DNA from: JBAXEO01 sp963789515
GTDB taxonomy: Bacteria; Actinomycetota; Coriobacteriia; Anaerosomatales; JAAXUF01
Assembly (NCBI GenBank): GCA_963789515.1
Contig: CAWBKW010000002.1
Location: 682,001 to 746,000 of the forward strand
Direction: 5' to 3'
DNA: 64,000 bases
This document shows positions 55,085-62,830 of this stretch, piece after piece. Every line of letters starts with the position of its first letter. Within the stretch, counting starts at the first letter, position 1. A program made the position numbers and the translations under genes. The notes beneath the pieces are model-generated. The model was not told the DNA's origin. It worked only from the letters and a program-made list of their open reading frames with translations, and did no database searches.

Positions 55085-55879
55085 GTGGGACTCGAGAATC
55101 CTAGATGGCCCGCGTTCGTTTGGGCGACCGCGCTCTTGGTGGCGGTCTCGGTCGTCGTCCTGGTGGCAGCGCGCGGAACTGCGCTGGCTCCCTATGCGTG
55201 GGCGCGGCAGAACCAGCTGATCGCGCACGCGATGGGGGGCATCGACGGGCAGGTCTATACCGACAGCTTCGAAGCCTGGGAGGAGAACTACAGGCGGGGC
55301 TACCGGGTGTTCGAAGTCGACTTGCGAGTCCTCGACGATGCCACCGTGGTCTGCGCCCATGATCAGCCGAGCCAGTCGACGGTTGGCGAATTCAAGAACT
55401 CGCGGGTCGCGGGCCGGTATACGCCGATGACAGTCGCCGACCTCGCGGCCCTGATGGCCCGGTACCCGGATGCTTGGCTCATGACCGATATCAAGGTCGG
55501 TAGGGGTGCGCCCCGTGACAGCGTCCTTAGGACCTTGCGTTCGGCGCTCAGTGGCGACGCGACCTCCCGAAGCCGGACGATCGTGCAAGCGTACGAGGAA
55601 GGGGATTGGCGGTACGCGCGGAAGCTGGGGTTCGAGAACATCGTCTACTCGCTCTATCACCAGAAGACCGAGGAGTTGTCTGCGGCGATCGCGTTCGCTG
55701 CAGAGAACAACATTCGTTTCGTCGCGATGCCGAAGAAGTTCGTGACGGAGGATCTGGTGAGGCAGGCCAGGCGCAAGCACATCTGGGTGGGCGTCTACAC
55801 CGTCAACAGCGAGGCAGAGCGGTCACACTACGAAGGGCTTGGGGTGACCCACTTCTACTCGGACTTCTTGCGTCCGTAG
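55085..55879 (+). CDS. Membrane-anchored glycerophosphodiester phosphodiesterase-family protein
   Basis: 264 residues from GTG 55085 behind AGGTGGA. One N-terminal membrane segment (FVWATALLVAVSVVVLVAA) precedes a TIM-barrel phosphodiesterase domain. Active-site landmarks are AHAMGGIDG (in place of the classic H-R-G), then FEVDLRVLDDATVVCAHD with the metal Glu/Asp and second His, and later MTDIKVGRG. The C-terminal VGVYTVNSEAE matches GDPD strands. The H-A-M-G variant occurs in a PI-PLC/GDPD subgroup. It probably cleaves glycerophosphodiesters or a wall polymer outside the membrane. Confidence 0.82.
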   Translation: MGLENPRWPAFVWATALLVAVSVVVLVAARGTALAPYAWARQNQLIAHAMGGIDGQVYTDSFEAWEENYRRGYRVFEVDLRVLDDATVVCAHDQPSQSTVGEFKNSRVAGRYTPMTVADLAALMARYPDAWLMTDIKVGRGAPRDSVLRTLRSALSGDATSRSRTIVQAYEEGDWRYARKLGFENIVYSLYHQKTEELSAAIAFAAENNIRFVAMPKKFVTEDLVRQARRKHIWVGVYTVNSEAERSHYEGLGVTHFYSDFLRP

Positions 55880-56042
55880 CAGGCTCGTCATCCTGGCGGA
55901 GGTGTGAGCTTCCGGCGTCGACGCGCTCTCAAGGCGCCCGTCTTCGTGTCGAGCGGTCAGGCCTCGGCCAAAGAACCCCTCACGACCGACGCCGCGCGAG
56001 CCGATAGTGCTGGTTGCAGGACAGTATCCGATCGGGAACCAC

Positions 56043-56117
56043 GGCGATGTAGCCAAACGGCAAGGCAGGGGCCTGCAAAGCCCTGATCCCCAGGTTCGAC
56101 TCCGGGCATCGCCTCCA
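56043..56117 (+). tRNA. tRNA-Cys (GCA)
   Basis: A 75-nt cloverleaf with encoded CCA. Acceptor GGCGATG pairs with CATCGCC, the anticodon loop CTGCAAA gives GCA, and the T arm is CCAGG-TTCGACT-CCGGG. Confidence 0.93.
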
Positions 56118-56130
56118 GCAACAGCGCTAT

Positions 56131-56161
56131 GGACCGGCTGCAGTACCTCGGCAGCCGGTCC
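56131..56161 (+). terminator. Terminator after tRNA-Cys
   Basis: GGACCGGCTGC (56131-56141) pairs perfectly with GCAGCCGGTCC (56151-56161) around a 9-base loop. CTTTG follows. It lies 14 bases after the tRNA. Confidence 0.8.
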
Positions 56162-56250
56162 CTTTGTCGCTCGCCGTGCGCGAGTGCAGTAGTCTTCTGG
56201 ACACGGACGCAGACCGGCACGTTGTGAGTGCCATCAGCACGAGGAGAGCA

Positions 56251-57243
56251 GTGGTCACAGGTAGCGTTTGGAGACTGGCAGCCCAGGCCTGTCTTGTGGT
56301 CGTGCTTCTGTGTGCGACCGGTTGCACGCCCGAAGCCACGAGTTCGCCTGCCCGGTCGCCGGAGCTCGTGTATCACACCGCGACCGCCGTGCCCTCAGTG
56401 GAGATGACTCCGACAACCTTCGCAATCATCGGCGATTACGGCCAGGGTCGCGCTCAGGAGCGTTTGGTTGCCAAGCTCGTCGCATCGTGGAACCCCGCCT
56501 TCGTCATCACTACCGGCGACAACTACACCATTGAATCGGGCGGCAAAGGCACCGGCCGCTACGATCGGTCGACGGGTGCCTACTACGGAGCCTGGCTCAA
56601 GGACATAACGACGTCAGGGCGGCGCCTGCCAGTGGGCTCGGCGCCCGTGAACGCCTTCTTCCCGGCATTGGGGAACCATGACTACTCAGATTCGGCGGGA
56701 CCCGGAGATTACCTGAGGTACTTCAGGCTCCCGGGGGAGGGCTTCTCGAACAGCTCGGGCAACGAGCGCTTCTACGACTACGTGGAAGGTCCGATCCACT
56801 TCTTCGTTCTCAACTCCAATCCGAGGGAGAAGGAGGGCGTGAAGGCGACGTCGCGCCAGGGGGAGTGGCTTCGAGCCCAGCTGGCCGCCTCCACCTCGCC
56901 TTGGAATGTCGTCTACGATCATCACGCGCCCTACTCATCAGGGGCGCGCCACGGGTCGACATCCTACATGCAGTGGCCGTTCGCGGCGTGGGGCGCCGAT
57001 GCAGTGATCTCCGGCCACGACCACACGTATGAACGCATCGTTCGGGATGGCATCGTCTATTTCGTGAACGGCTTGGGCGGGCAGATCCCGGTCCATCAAT
57101 TCGACGCCCCGGTTGCCGGCAGCGTTGTGCGTTACAACGGCGGTTGGGGCGCCCAGAGGGTGACGGCCACCGACAAGCGGCTGCGGTTCGAGTTCTACAA
57201 CGCGGCAGGTGTGCTGGTGGACAGCCACGAGCTTGCTCGGTGA
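56251..57243 (+). CDS. Lipoprotein metallophosphoesterase
   Basis: 330 residues if started at GTG 56251 behind GAGGAGAG; the frame is open upstream to 56164. A lipobox (LLCATGC) ends the signal sequence, so the protein is lipid-anchored outside the membrane. Calcineurin-like motifs are complete: FAIIGDYGQG (the Asp ligand), ITTGDNYTIESG, ALGNHDYSD, YDHHAPY and ISGHDHTYER. The spacing resembles purple acid-type phosphatases. The substrate is unknown. It lies after the tRNA-Cys terminator and so has its own transcript. Confidence 0.87.
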   Translation: MVTGSVWRLAAQACLVVVLLCATGCTPEATSSPARSPELVYHTATAVPSVEMTPTTFAIIGDYGQGRAQERLVAKLVASWNPAFVITTGDNYTIESGGKGTGRYDRSTGAYYGAWLKDITTSGRRLPVGSAPVNAFFPALGNHDYSDSAGPGDYLRYFRLPGEGFSNSSGNERFYDYVEGPIHFFVLNSNPREKEGVKATSRQGEWLRAQLAASTSPWNVVYDHHAPYSSGARHGSTSYMQWPFAAWGADAVISGHDHTYERIVRDGIVYFVNGLGGQIPVHQFDAPVAGSVVRYNGGWGAQRVTATDKRLRFEFYNAAGVLVDSHELAR

Positions 57244-57336
57244 CTTCAGCGTCCGCGGGTTCAGGATGTGGGTAGGAACTCAAAGCACGTTCCCCACGTG
57301 GCGCTCCGGCGCCCTGGCCTCGGAGAGGTGAGGTTC

Positions 57337-57729
57337 ATGGCCGGTCTTGGTGACTCGACAGTGGCGGCCGTCCTTCGTGCAGATGACTTGGCTCGCGCGA
57401 AGAGGTTCTACACGGAGATCCTCGGACTTGCGCAGGGTCCGAGCGCCCCCGGAGGCGAGTTCTTCTTGGCGGGCAAGGGCACTGCGGTGATGCTCTACGA
57501 GCGCCCCGGAATGCCCGCGCCGGCGAACACGACACTCGGGTTCTCCCTTGAGTCCGACCAGTTTGACGCCGTCGTGGCCGAGTTGCGCGACAAGGGAGTC
57601 GTGTTCGAGGAGTACGACATGCCCGAGATGGGTCTGAAGACGGTCGATGGTGTGGCGACGGTCGAGGGAATCAAGTCCGCCTGGTTCAAGGACACCGAAG
57701 GCAACATCCTCAACATCGCCACCATGTGA
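57337..57729 (+). CDS. VOC (glyoxalase/bleomycin resistance)-family protein
   Basis: 130 residues from ATG 57337 behind GGAGAGGTGAGG. The single VOC domain shows ADDLARAKRFYTEILGLAQG, FFLAGKGTAVMLYERPG and SAWFKDTEGNILNIATM. The C-terminal Glu of typical metal sites is present in DTEGN. Such proteins act as dimers in isomerisation, dioxygenation or drug binding; the activity here cannot be named. It follows the metallophosphoesterase by 93 bases. Confidence 0.85.
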   Translation: MAGLGDSTVAAVLRADDLARAKRFYTEILGLAQGPSAPGGEFFLAGKGTAVMLYERPGMPAPANTTLGFSLESDQFDAVVAELRDKGVVFEEYDMPEMGLKTVDGVATVEGIKSAWFKDTEGNILNIATM

Positions 57730-57802
57730 TTCAGAAGCGGGCTCGTCGGGCGATCGCAGGCTGCTGCGGCTGAGCGACCCGCTAGAAGCGGCCGTGGTCG
57801 CC

Positions 57803-58555
57803 TCAGGCGGTCAGTTCGACGTGCGCATCCGGGTCGAGTGGATTGACGCGTGCCGCGAGCGAGAACAGGTAGGGGTACTGCGACTGAAGATGCTGCAGGT
57901 ACGAAAGCCACTGCAGCGTCAGCAGGGCGTACGCGCGTTTCACGTCGCCTGTGAGGTGGATCCGGTCGGGTACCGGCAGCGCGTCGAACCCAGAACGCGC
58001 CTCGAGCTCCTCGGCGAGGTGGGTGACCGCCCAGAGCAGCTCGGTGAACTGCTCGTGCTCGAGTAGCGACTGGTTGCTGAGCAGCCCCAGCAGGAACGAC
58101 TTGTCTTCGACGAGCATGGCCTTGAGCGCGTTGAGGTCACAGGCGTCGATGTCGATCTTGGGGTGATGCTGAGCGACGGCCGCCTCGGCGGCGCGATAGT
58201 CGGCCGGTGTCCATGCCATCTGCGGGATCAGATCGCCGCGAACTTCGGCAAGCGCCGTGTCAGTCACCGCGAGCCTTCCCAGCAGCTCGGTACCCACTTC
58301 CGAGAAGAACGCTCCGATCACCATGTTGAGCTTGCGAAGCATGGCCTGGCGCTCCCGGCTCTTGAGCATCCGGTCGAGGATGAGGGTGACCAGCGCGACC
58401 TGGAGGCAGAGAAAGCCGATGTCGCCCACGAAGAACCGCAGCATCTCGTTGTGGAGCGCGGGGCCCGAGAACAACACCCATCGGAGGGCGTACAGGCCGA
58501 GTCCGAGTCCGAGGAGGGTCAGGAGAATGATGAGTTCCGAGCGGCGCGAATTCAT
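57803..58555 (-). CDS. Two-helix membrane protein of unknown function
   Basis: 250 residues from ATG 58555 behind GGAAGGG. Two N-terminal membrane helices (ELIILLTLLGLGLGLYALRWVLF and FVGDIGFLCLQVALVTLILDRML) are followed by a long cytoplasmic helical domain rich in Leu, Glu and Gln (RKLNMVIGAFFSEVG; LTLQWLSYLQHLQSQYPYLF). No catalytic motif was recognised. It is divergent from the cytochrome gene, 75 bases away. Confidence 0.7.
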   Translation of the reverse strand: MNSRRSELIILLTLLGLGLGLYALRWVLFSGPALHNEMLRFFVGDIGFLCLQVALVTLILDRMLKSRERQAMLRKLNMVIGAFFSEVGTELLGRLAVTDTALAEVRGDLIPQMAWTPADYRAAEAAVAQHHPKIDIDACDLNALKAMLVEDKSFLLGLLSNQSLLEHEQFTELLWAVTHLAEELEARSGFDALPVPDRIHLTGDVKRAYALLTLQWLSYLQHLQSQYPYLFSLAARVNPLDPDAHVELTA

Positions 58556-58630
58556 TCGGTCCCTTCCGGGAGGCACGGGGGTATAGACGAGAATGAAGCA
58601 TACCGTCTGAAGACCCCGAAGGAGAAACCC

Positions 58631-58918
58631 ATGCGAGGAATGAACACGCGGTTCGCCACGGCCGTCGCAGCAATGGTGATCGTTCTGGCGTCGGCGGCAT
58701 GTACCCCCACGGGGAGCACTTCTTCCGGGCAAGGTGCAGAGCTCGTCAAGAGCAAGTGCACCATGTGCCACACGATCGACCGGATCAACCAGGCTAACAA
58801 GGATAAGGCGAGCTGGGAGCAGACGATCGCCCGCATGCGCACGAAGGGTGCTGTGTTGACGGACGCCGAGGCCAGTCAGATCGCCGACTACCTGTCCACA
58901 TCGGGAGCAAGCAAGTAG
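58631..58918 (+). CDS. Small lipoprotein c-type cytochrome
   Basis: 95 residues from ATG 58631 behind AAGGAGAAA. The signal sequence has a lipobox-like end (VLASAAC). A single haem-binding motif CTMCH sits near residue 43, with a later Met in MRTKGAVLT as possible axial ligand, and LTDAEASQIADYL closes the fold. It is a minimal mono-haem cytochrome tethered outside the membrane, presumably shuttling electrons. No partner oxidoreductase is nearby. TerC follows 63 bases downstream. Confidence 0.85.
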   Translation: MRGMNTRFATAVAAMVIVLASAACTPTGSTSSGQGAELVKSKCTMCHTIDRINQANKDKASWEQTIARMRTKGAVLTDAEASQIADYLSTSGASK

Positions 58919-58945
58919 ATGATCTGCAGCACCTGAACGTTCGCC

Positions 58946-58951
58946 TATACT
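58946..58951 (+). promoter_or_regulatory. Candidate -10 box before terC
   Basis: TATACT at 58946-58951, 30 bases before the terC ATG, is a good -10 hexamer. No convincing -35 was seen at the right distance, so this is tentative. Confidence 0.3.
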
Positions 58952-58981
58952 GTGGCGGTTCGCTTCGTCACAGGAGGATCG

Positions 58982-59752
58982 ATGGAGAACCTCATCGCAA
59001 CGTTCTCGACGCCCGCCGCCTGGGTGGCCGTGCTGACACTTGCACTACTCGAGATAGTCCTCGGCATCGACAACCTGGTGTTCATAGCGATTCTCACCGG
59101 GCGGGTGCCCAAGGAGAAGCAGAAGTCCACTCGGCGGTTCGGGCTCGCTGCTGCTCTGGTCACGAGACTCATCCTGCTCTTCTCGCTGGCCTGGATCGCG
59201 CGACTGACCGTTCCGCTCTTCGAGATCGGCTTCATCCAGGTGCACGGGGAACCGCTCGCCGTGACCGGCAAGACGATCGTCCTGTTGGCCGGCGGCCTGT
59301 TCCTGATCTACAAGGCGGTATCGGAGATCTACCACAAGGTCGAGCTCAAGGACGAGGGTATCCGCGACTCCGCTGTCCAGGTCTCGGTCGGCGCGGTCAT
59401 CGTCAACATCGCGCTCATGGACGTGATCTTCTCCCTGGACTCCGTGATCACCGCGGTCGGGATGGTCAATGACGTCGCGATCATGGTGGCAGGTGTCGTC
59501 ATTGCCATGATCGTCATGGTCGCGTTCGCGGATCCGGTCTCGAACTTCATCAACAAGCACGCCTCGCTCAAGATCCTCGCGCTCGCGTTCTTGCTCATGA
59601 TCGGGACGTTGCTCACGGCCGAGTCGCTCGAATTCGAGGTTCCCAAGGGGTTCGTGTATTTCGCGATGTTCTTCTCGCTGGGGGTCGAGCTCGTCCAGAT
59701 GCGCTACGACGCGAATCTTCGAAAGCACGAGTCGGCGGCTGAGACGGTGTAG
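58982..59752 (+). CDS. TerC-family integral membrane protein
   Basis: 256 residues from ATG 58982, 5 bases after AGGAGG. About seven membrane helices are visible, with the acidic family motifs LEIVLGIDNLVFIAILTGR and NIALMDVIFSLDSVITAVGM inside helices. TerC/Alx-like proteins are linked to manganese efflux and metal insertion into exported proteins. The length is that of the short YceF/YkoY-type branch. It is convergent with the lipid kinase gene, whose stop lies 10 bases away. Confidence 0.92.
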   Translation: MENLIATFSTPAAWVAVLTLALLEIVLGIDNLVFIAILTGRVPKEKQKSTRRFGLAAALVTRLILLFSLAWIARLTVPLFEIGFIQVHGEPLAVTGKTIVLLAGGLFLIYKAVSEIYHKVELKDEGIRDSAVQVSVGAVIVNIALMDVIFSLDSVITAVGMVNDVAIMVAGVVIAMIVMVAFADPVSNFINKHASLKILALAFLLMIGTLLTAESLEFEVPKGFVYFAMFFSLGVELVQMRYDANLRKHESAAETV

Positions 59753-59762
59753 CACGAGCGCT

Positions 59763-60668
59763 TCACTCGGCGTAGGGAGAGTCCGAGGGCAGGATCAGGT
59801 TGGTGGCGCTGGGTAGAATCGACGCCTCGAACGGCGTGAAACCCTCGATGACCTCGCCGTCGTACTGCACCCGAAGACGCGGATCCGCCGAGACGCTGAC
59901 CCGGCTTGCGGTGTAGACGTCGATGCCCGGCATCGTCTGCGCCCCCGAGAACCCGGCGACGATGGCGGGAAGCAGGCCGGCGACGTAGCGGGTGCGCACG
60001 ACCGCCACCTGAAACAGGCCGTCCCGAGGGTCGGCGCCGTTGGCCACCGGGAGATCGAACTGGATGCGACCGAAGTTGACCAGCAGAACGGCGATCCCGT
60101 CGGTGGTGATGCGCTCGCCGTCCAGCTCGAGCTCGAACTGCGAGGCCGTGGGGGCCAGGTTCTGGACGGCGGCCATGAGGTAGGCGAAGGCGCCGATGCT
60201 GGCCTTGAACGGCTGGGCCGCCTCCATGATCGAGGCGTCGTAGCCGGCGCCGGCCATGATCGCGAAGCCCGTCTTGGTCAGCGGGCCGTCCGGTGTGGCG
60301 CGCTGTTCGAGCTCGCCGAGATCGAATCGGACCTGCTGTCCGAGGAGGGCGACATCGGCCAGTGCCCGGGGCTCCGTGGGCATGTTGAGGTTCAAGGCGA
60401 GCAGATTGGCGGTGCCCGCGGGGTAGACGAGAATCGGTATGTCGGTGTTGCGCAGGACGTAGCAGAGCGCGGAGGCGGTCCCGTCACCGCCGGCAGCGAC
60501 AACGCAGTCGAACGAGGCAGCATCGATGACGAACGACTCCAGCGAGCGGGCCCCGTCGCAGAATCGGAGCGTCACCTCGGCGCCGTTGGCGCCCAGCGCG
60601 CGCACGAAGAAGTACAGGCCGGAGTCTCCACCGCCTGACCGGGTGTTCACGACGACAAGCACACGCAC
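59763..60668 (-). CDS. Diacylglycerol/lipid kinase-family protein (DagK/YegS-like)
   Basis: 301 residues from GTG 60668, about 10 bases after GGGAAAGG. The catalytic domain has RVLVVVNTRSGGG, the nucleotide loop VVAAGGDGTASALCYVL and YPAGTANLLALNLNMP; the C-terminal beta-sandwich domain has VQYDGEVIEGFTP. The enzyme would phosphorylate diacylglycerol or a related lipid at the membrane face, feeding lipid recycling. It is divergent from the RNase D gene. Confidence 0.88.
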   Translation of the reverse strand: MRVLVVVNTRSGGGDSGLYFFVRALGANGAEVTLRFCDGARSLESFVIDAASFDCVVAAGGDGTASALCYVLRNTDIPILVYPAGTANLLALNLNMPTEPRALADVALLGQQVRFDLGELEQRATPDGPLTKTGFAIMAGAGYDASIMEAAQPFKASIGAFAYLMAAVQNLAPTASQFELELDGERITTDGIAVLLVNFGRIQFDLPVANGADPRDGLFQVAVVRTRYVAGLLPAIVAGFSGAQTMPGIDVYTASRVSVSADPRLRVQYDGEVIEGFTPFEASILPSATNLILPSDSPYAE

Positions 60669-60827
60669 GTGACAGCGGCCTTTCCCTAGCCGGTCGATAC
60701 GGATGCGACCTCGCCAGTACGGCGACGGTCGTCTAGGCTTCATGATAAGTCACGACGCCACGGGCGGGGTGGCTCATGTGAAGCAAGTGATGCCCGGTAT
60801 CGCATGTTGGAAGGAGCACCACCCGCA

Positions 60828-61985
60828 GTGTATGTCACCGACACGCCGTCGCTCCGTGAACTCGTCGAACAGCTCAGATCGGCACCCGCGGTCGCTATCG
60901 ACACCGAATTCATGCGCGAGCGCACGTACTTCGCTCGGCTCTGTCTCATCCAGCTGGCCTCCGACGACGTCGCCGCCATCGTGGATCCGCTGGCCATCGA
61001 CGACCTTTCTCCGCTCAAGGCGCTCCTGACCGACCCAAAGGTCGTGAAGGTGTTTCACGCCGGTTCCCAGGACCTCGAGATCTTCTATCGGATCTTCGGG
61101 GTCGCAACCGCGCCGGTGTTCGACTCGCAGGTGGCCGCGACGCTGGCGGGTTTCCCGCAGCAGGTCGGCTACGGGGCCCTGGTCAAGGACGTCATGGGGG
61201 TCACGCTCGACAAGGGAGACACCTACACGGACTGGGCCAAGCGACCGCTCAGCGCCACGCAGGTCGAGTATGCGCTGAACGACGTGCGCTACCTCACGGA
61301 GATCCGTCGACGCCTGCTTTCCGAGATGGAGCGCGAGGGCAGGATCGACTGGCTCGCAGCCGATTTCAGCCGACTTGAGGATCCCGCGACCTACGAGGTC
61401 GTTCCGAGGGAGTTGTGGCGCCGGGTCAAGCGCGTGTCCTCGCTCAATCGCAGGCAACTTGCCGTTGCGCGCGAGGTCGCAGCATGGCGCGAGGAGGAGG
61501 CGCAGCGCAGAGACGTGCCGAAGCGCTGGGTCGTCGGCGATGAGAGCATCATCGAGATCGCCCGCAGGGCGCCCAAGACCGCCGACGAGTTGCTCGCGAT
61601 CCGTGGCGTCGCCGACAAGATCGGCCGCGGGGCGCAGCAGGGGCTTCTGAGTGCGGTGGCAGCCGGGGTGGCGGTCTCCGACGCCGACCTGCCCTCCCTG
61701 GACAAGCGTCGGCGTCCGGTCGGTGATGTCGACGGCGCCGTGGACCTGATGATCGCGCTCGTACGCCTGCGCGCCCGTGAGCACGGTGTTGCGATGCCTC
61801 TGATGGCTTCCCGCGACGATCTCGAGCGGCTTGCAGCGGGGGAGAAGGAGGCAAGCCCCTTGCTTGAGGGCTGGCGCAAGAAGATGGTCGGCGACGAGCT
61901 TGTGGCACTACTCGAAGGCCGCCTCGAGCTGAGGCTCGAGAGCGGTGTTCTGGTCGTCGAGCAAGCACGGACGCCCGAGGGATAG
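60828..61985 (+). CDS. rnd: Ribonuclease D-like 3'-5' exonuclease with HRDC domain
   Basis: 385 residues from GTG 60828, 11 bases after AAGGAG; ATG 60804 has no ribosome site but remains possible. The DEDD exonuclease motifs are complete: AIDTEFMRERTYFARLCLI, HAGSQDLEIF and YALNDVRYL. An HRDC domain follows (about residues 205-285, RQLAVAREVAAWREEEAQRRD) and then a second HRDC-like helical region, the usual RNase D layout. It trims tRNA and other RNA 3' ends in the cytoplasm. Confidence 0.93.
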   Translation: MYVTDTPSLRELVEQLRSAPAVAIDTEFMRERTYFARLCLIQLASDDVAAIVDPLAIDDLSPLKALLTDPKVVKVFHAGSQDLEIFYRIFGVATAPVFDSQVAATLAGFPQQVGYGALVKDVMGVTLDKGDTYTDWAKRPLSATQVEYALNDVRYLTEIRRRLLSEMEREGRIDWLAADFSRLEDPATYEVVPRELWRRVKRVSSLNRRQLAVAREVAAWREEEAQRRDVPKRWVVGDESIIEIARRAPKTADELLAIRGVADKIGRGAQQGLLSAVAAGVAVSDADLPSLDKRRRPVGDVDGAVDLMIALVRLRAREHGVAMPLMASRDDLERLAAGEKEASPLLEGWRKKMVGDELVALLEGRLELRLESGVLVVEQARTPEG

Positions 61986-62032
61986 CCGACGCCGACCGCG
62001 AGGTCGGATTCCAGCGATAGGAGCCTCTCATC

Positions 62033-62722
62033 GTGCCGATAGGATTCGGTTTCAGCCAGGAATGGATAGCCCTGATGATCGCCACTGTGGCGCTCGGGCT
62101 CATCACGCAGGGCTTCATCAAGTCGGCGTTCCGCCGATGGAGCCGGGTGGCCGTGTCAAGCGGCATGAGCGGCGCACAGGTCGCGAGGACCATCCTGGAC
62201 TCCCATGGACTGGACAGCGTGCAGATTCGACAGGTCGGGGGGAACCTCTCGGACAACTACGACCCGCGAACCAAGGTGCTGAACCTTTCCGAAGGGGTCT
62301 TCGGCGTGTCGAGCGTCGCCTCTGCGGGCGTGGCGGCACACGAGGCCGGCCATGCCGTTCAAGACGCGCAGCACTATGTCTGGGGTCGTGTGCGTACGGC
62401 GCTTGTACCCGCCGCCAACATCGGGTCGAGCGCATCGTGGGTGCTGATCGTCGTCGGGTTCTGGATTCAGGTGAGCGGGCTCGTGTGGCTGGGAATCGCG
62501 TTCTACGCGCTGGCGGTCCTCTTCCAGTTCGTCACCCTTCCGGTGGAGCTCGACGCCTCGCGGCGAGCGCTCTCGGCCCTTGAGGCGACCAGTGTGATGA
62601 ATGCCCAGCAGCTGGCGGGGGCCAAGCAGGTCCTGACCGCCGCCGCTTTCACCTACGTGGCGGCGGCGCTCATCGCTGCGCTGCAGCTCATGTACTTCAT
62701 GGGGCTGGCCAGGCGCGAGTGA
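62033..62722 (+). CDS. YugP-type zinc-dependent membrane metallopeptidase
   Basis: 229 residues from GTG 62033 behind ATAGGAG. The N-terminal helix is followed by the zinc motif AAHEAGHAVQDA near residue 105, three C-terminal membrane helices (WVLIVVGFWIQVSGLVWLGIA, ALAVLFQFVTLPVEL and a last one) and the conserved VELDASRRALSALE. Length and order match the YugP family (Zn_peptidase_2). The role is unknown, possibly membrane protein turnover. Confidence 0.9.
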   Translation: MPIGFGFSQEWIALMIATVALGLITQGFIKSAFRRWSRVAVSSGMSGAQVARTILDSHGLDSVQIRQVGGNLSDNYDPRTKVLNLSEGVFGVSSVASAGVAAHEAGHAVQDAQHYVWGRVRTALVPAANIGSSASWVLIVVGFWIQVSGLVWLGIAFYALAVLFQFVTLPVELDASRRALSALEATSVMNAQQLAGAKQVLTAAAFTYVAAALIAALQLMYFMGLARRE

Positions 62723-62796
62723 ACCCGCGTCGGAGCTTGCAGCGCGCGAAGGCACCCGCGACTTGCTTGTCGGCTCGAGATGATGTCAGGAGCGGC

Positions 62797-62805
62797 TGGT
62801 AGAAT
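62797..62805 (+). promoter_or_regulatory. Candidate extended -10 promoter of xseA
   Basis: TGGTAGAAT combines a TGn extension with a TAGAAT hexamer, 25 bases before the TTG start. No clear -35 is seen, as expected for extended -10 promoters. Confidence 0.4.
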
Positions 62806-62830
62806 GGTTCGTCCGGGGAGGGATGCCAGC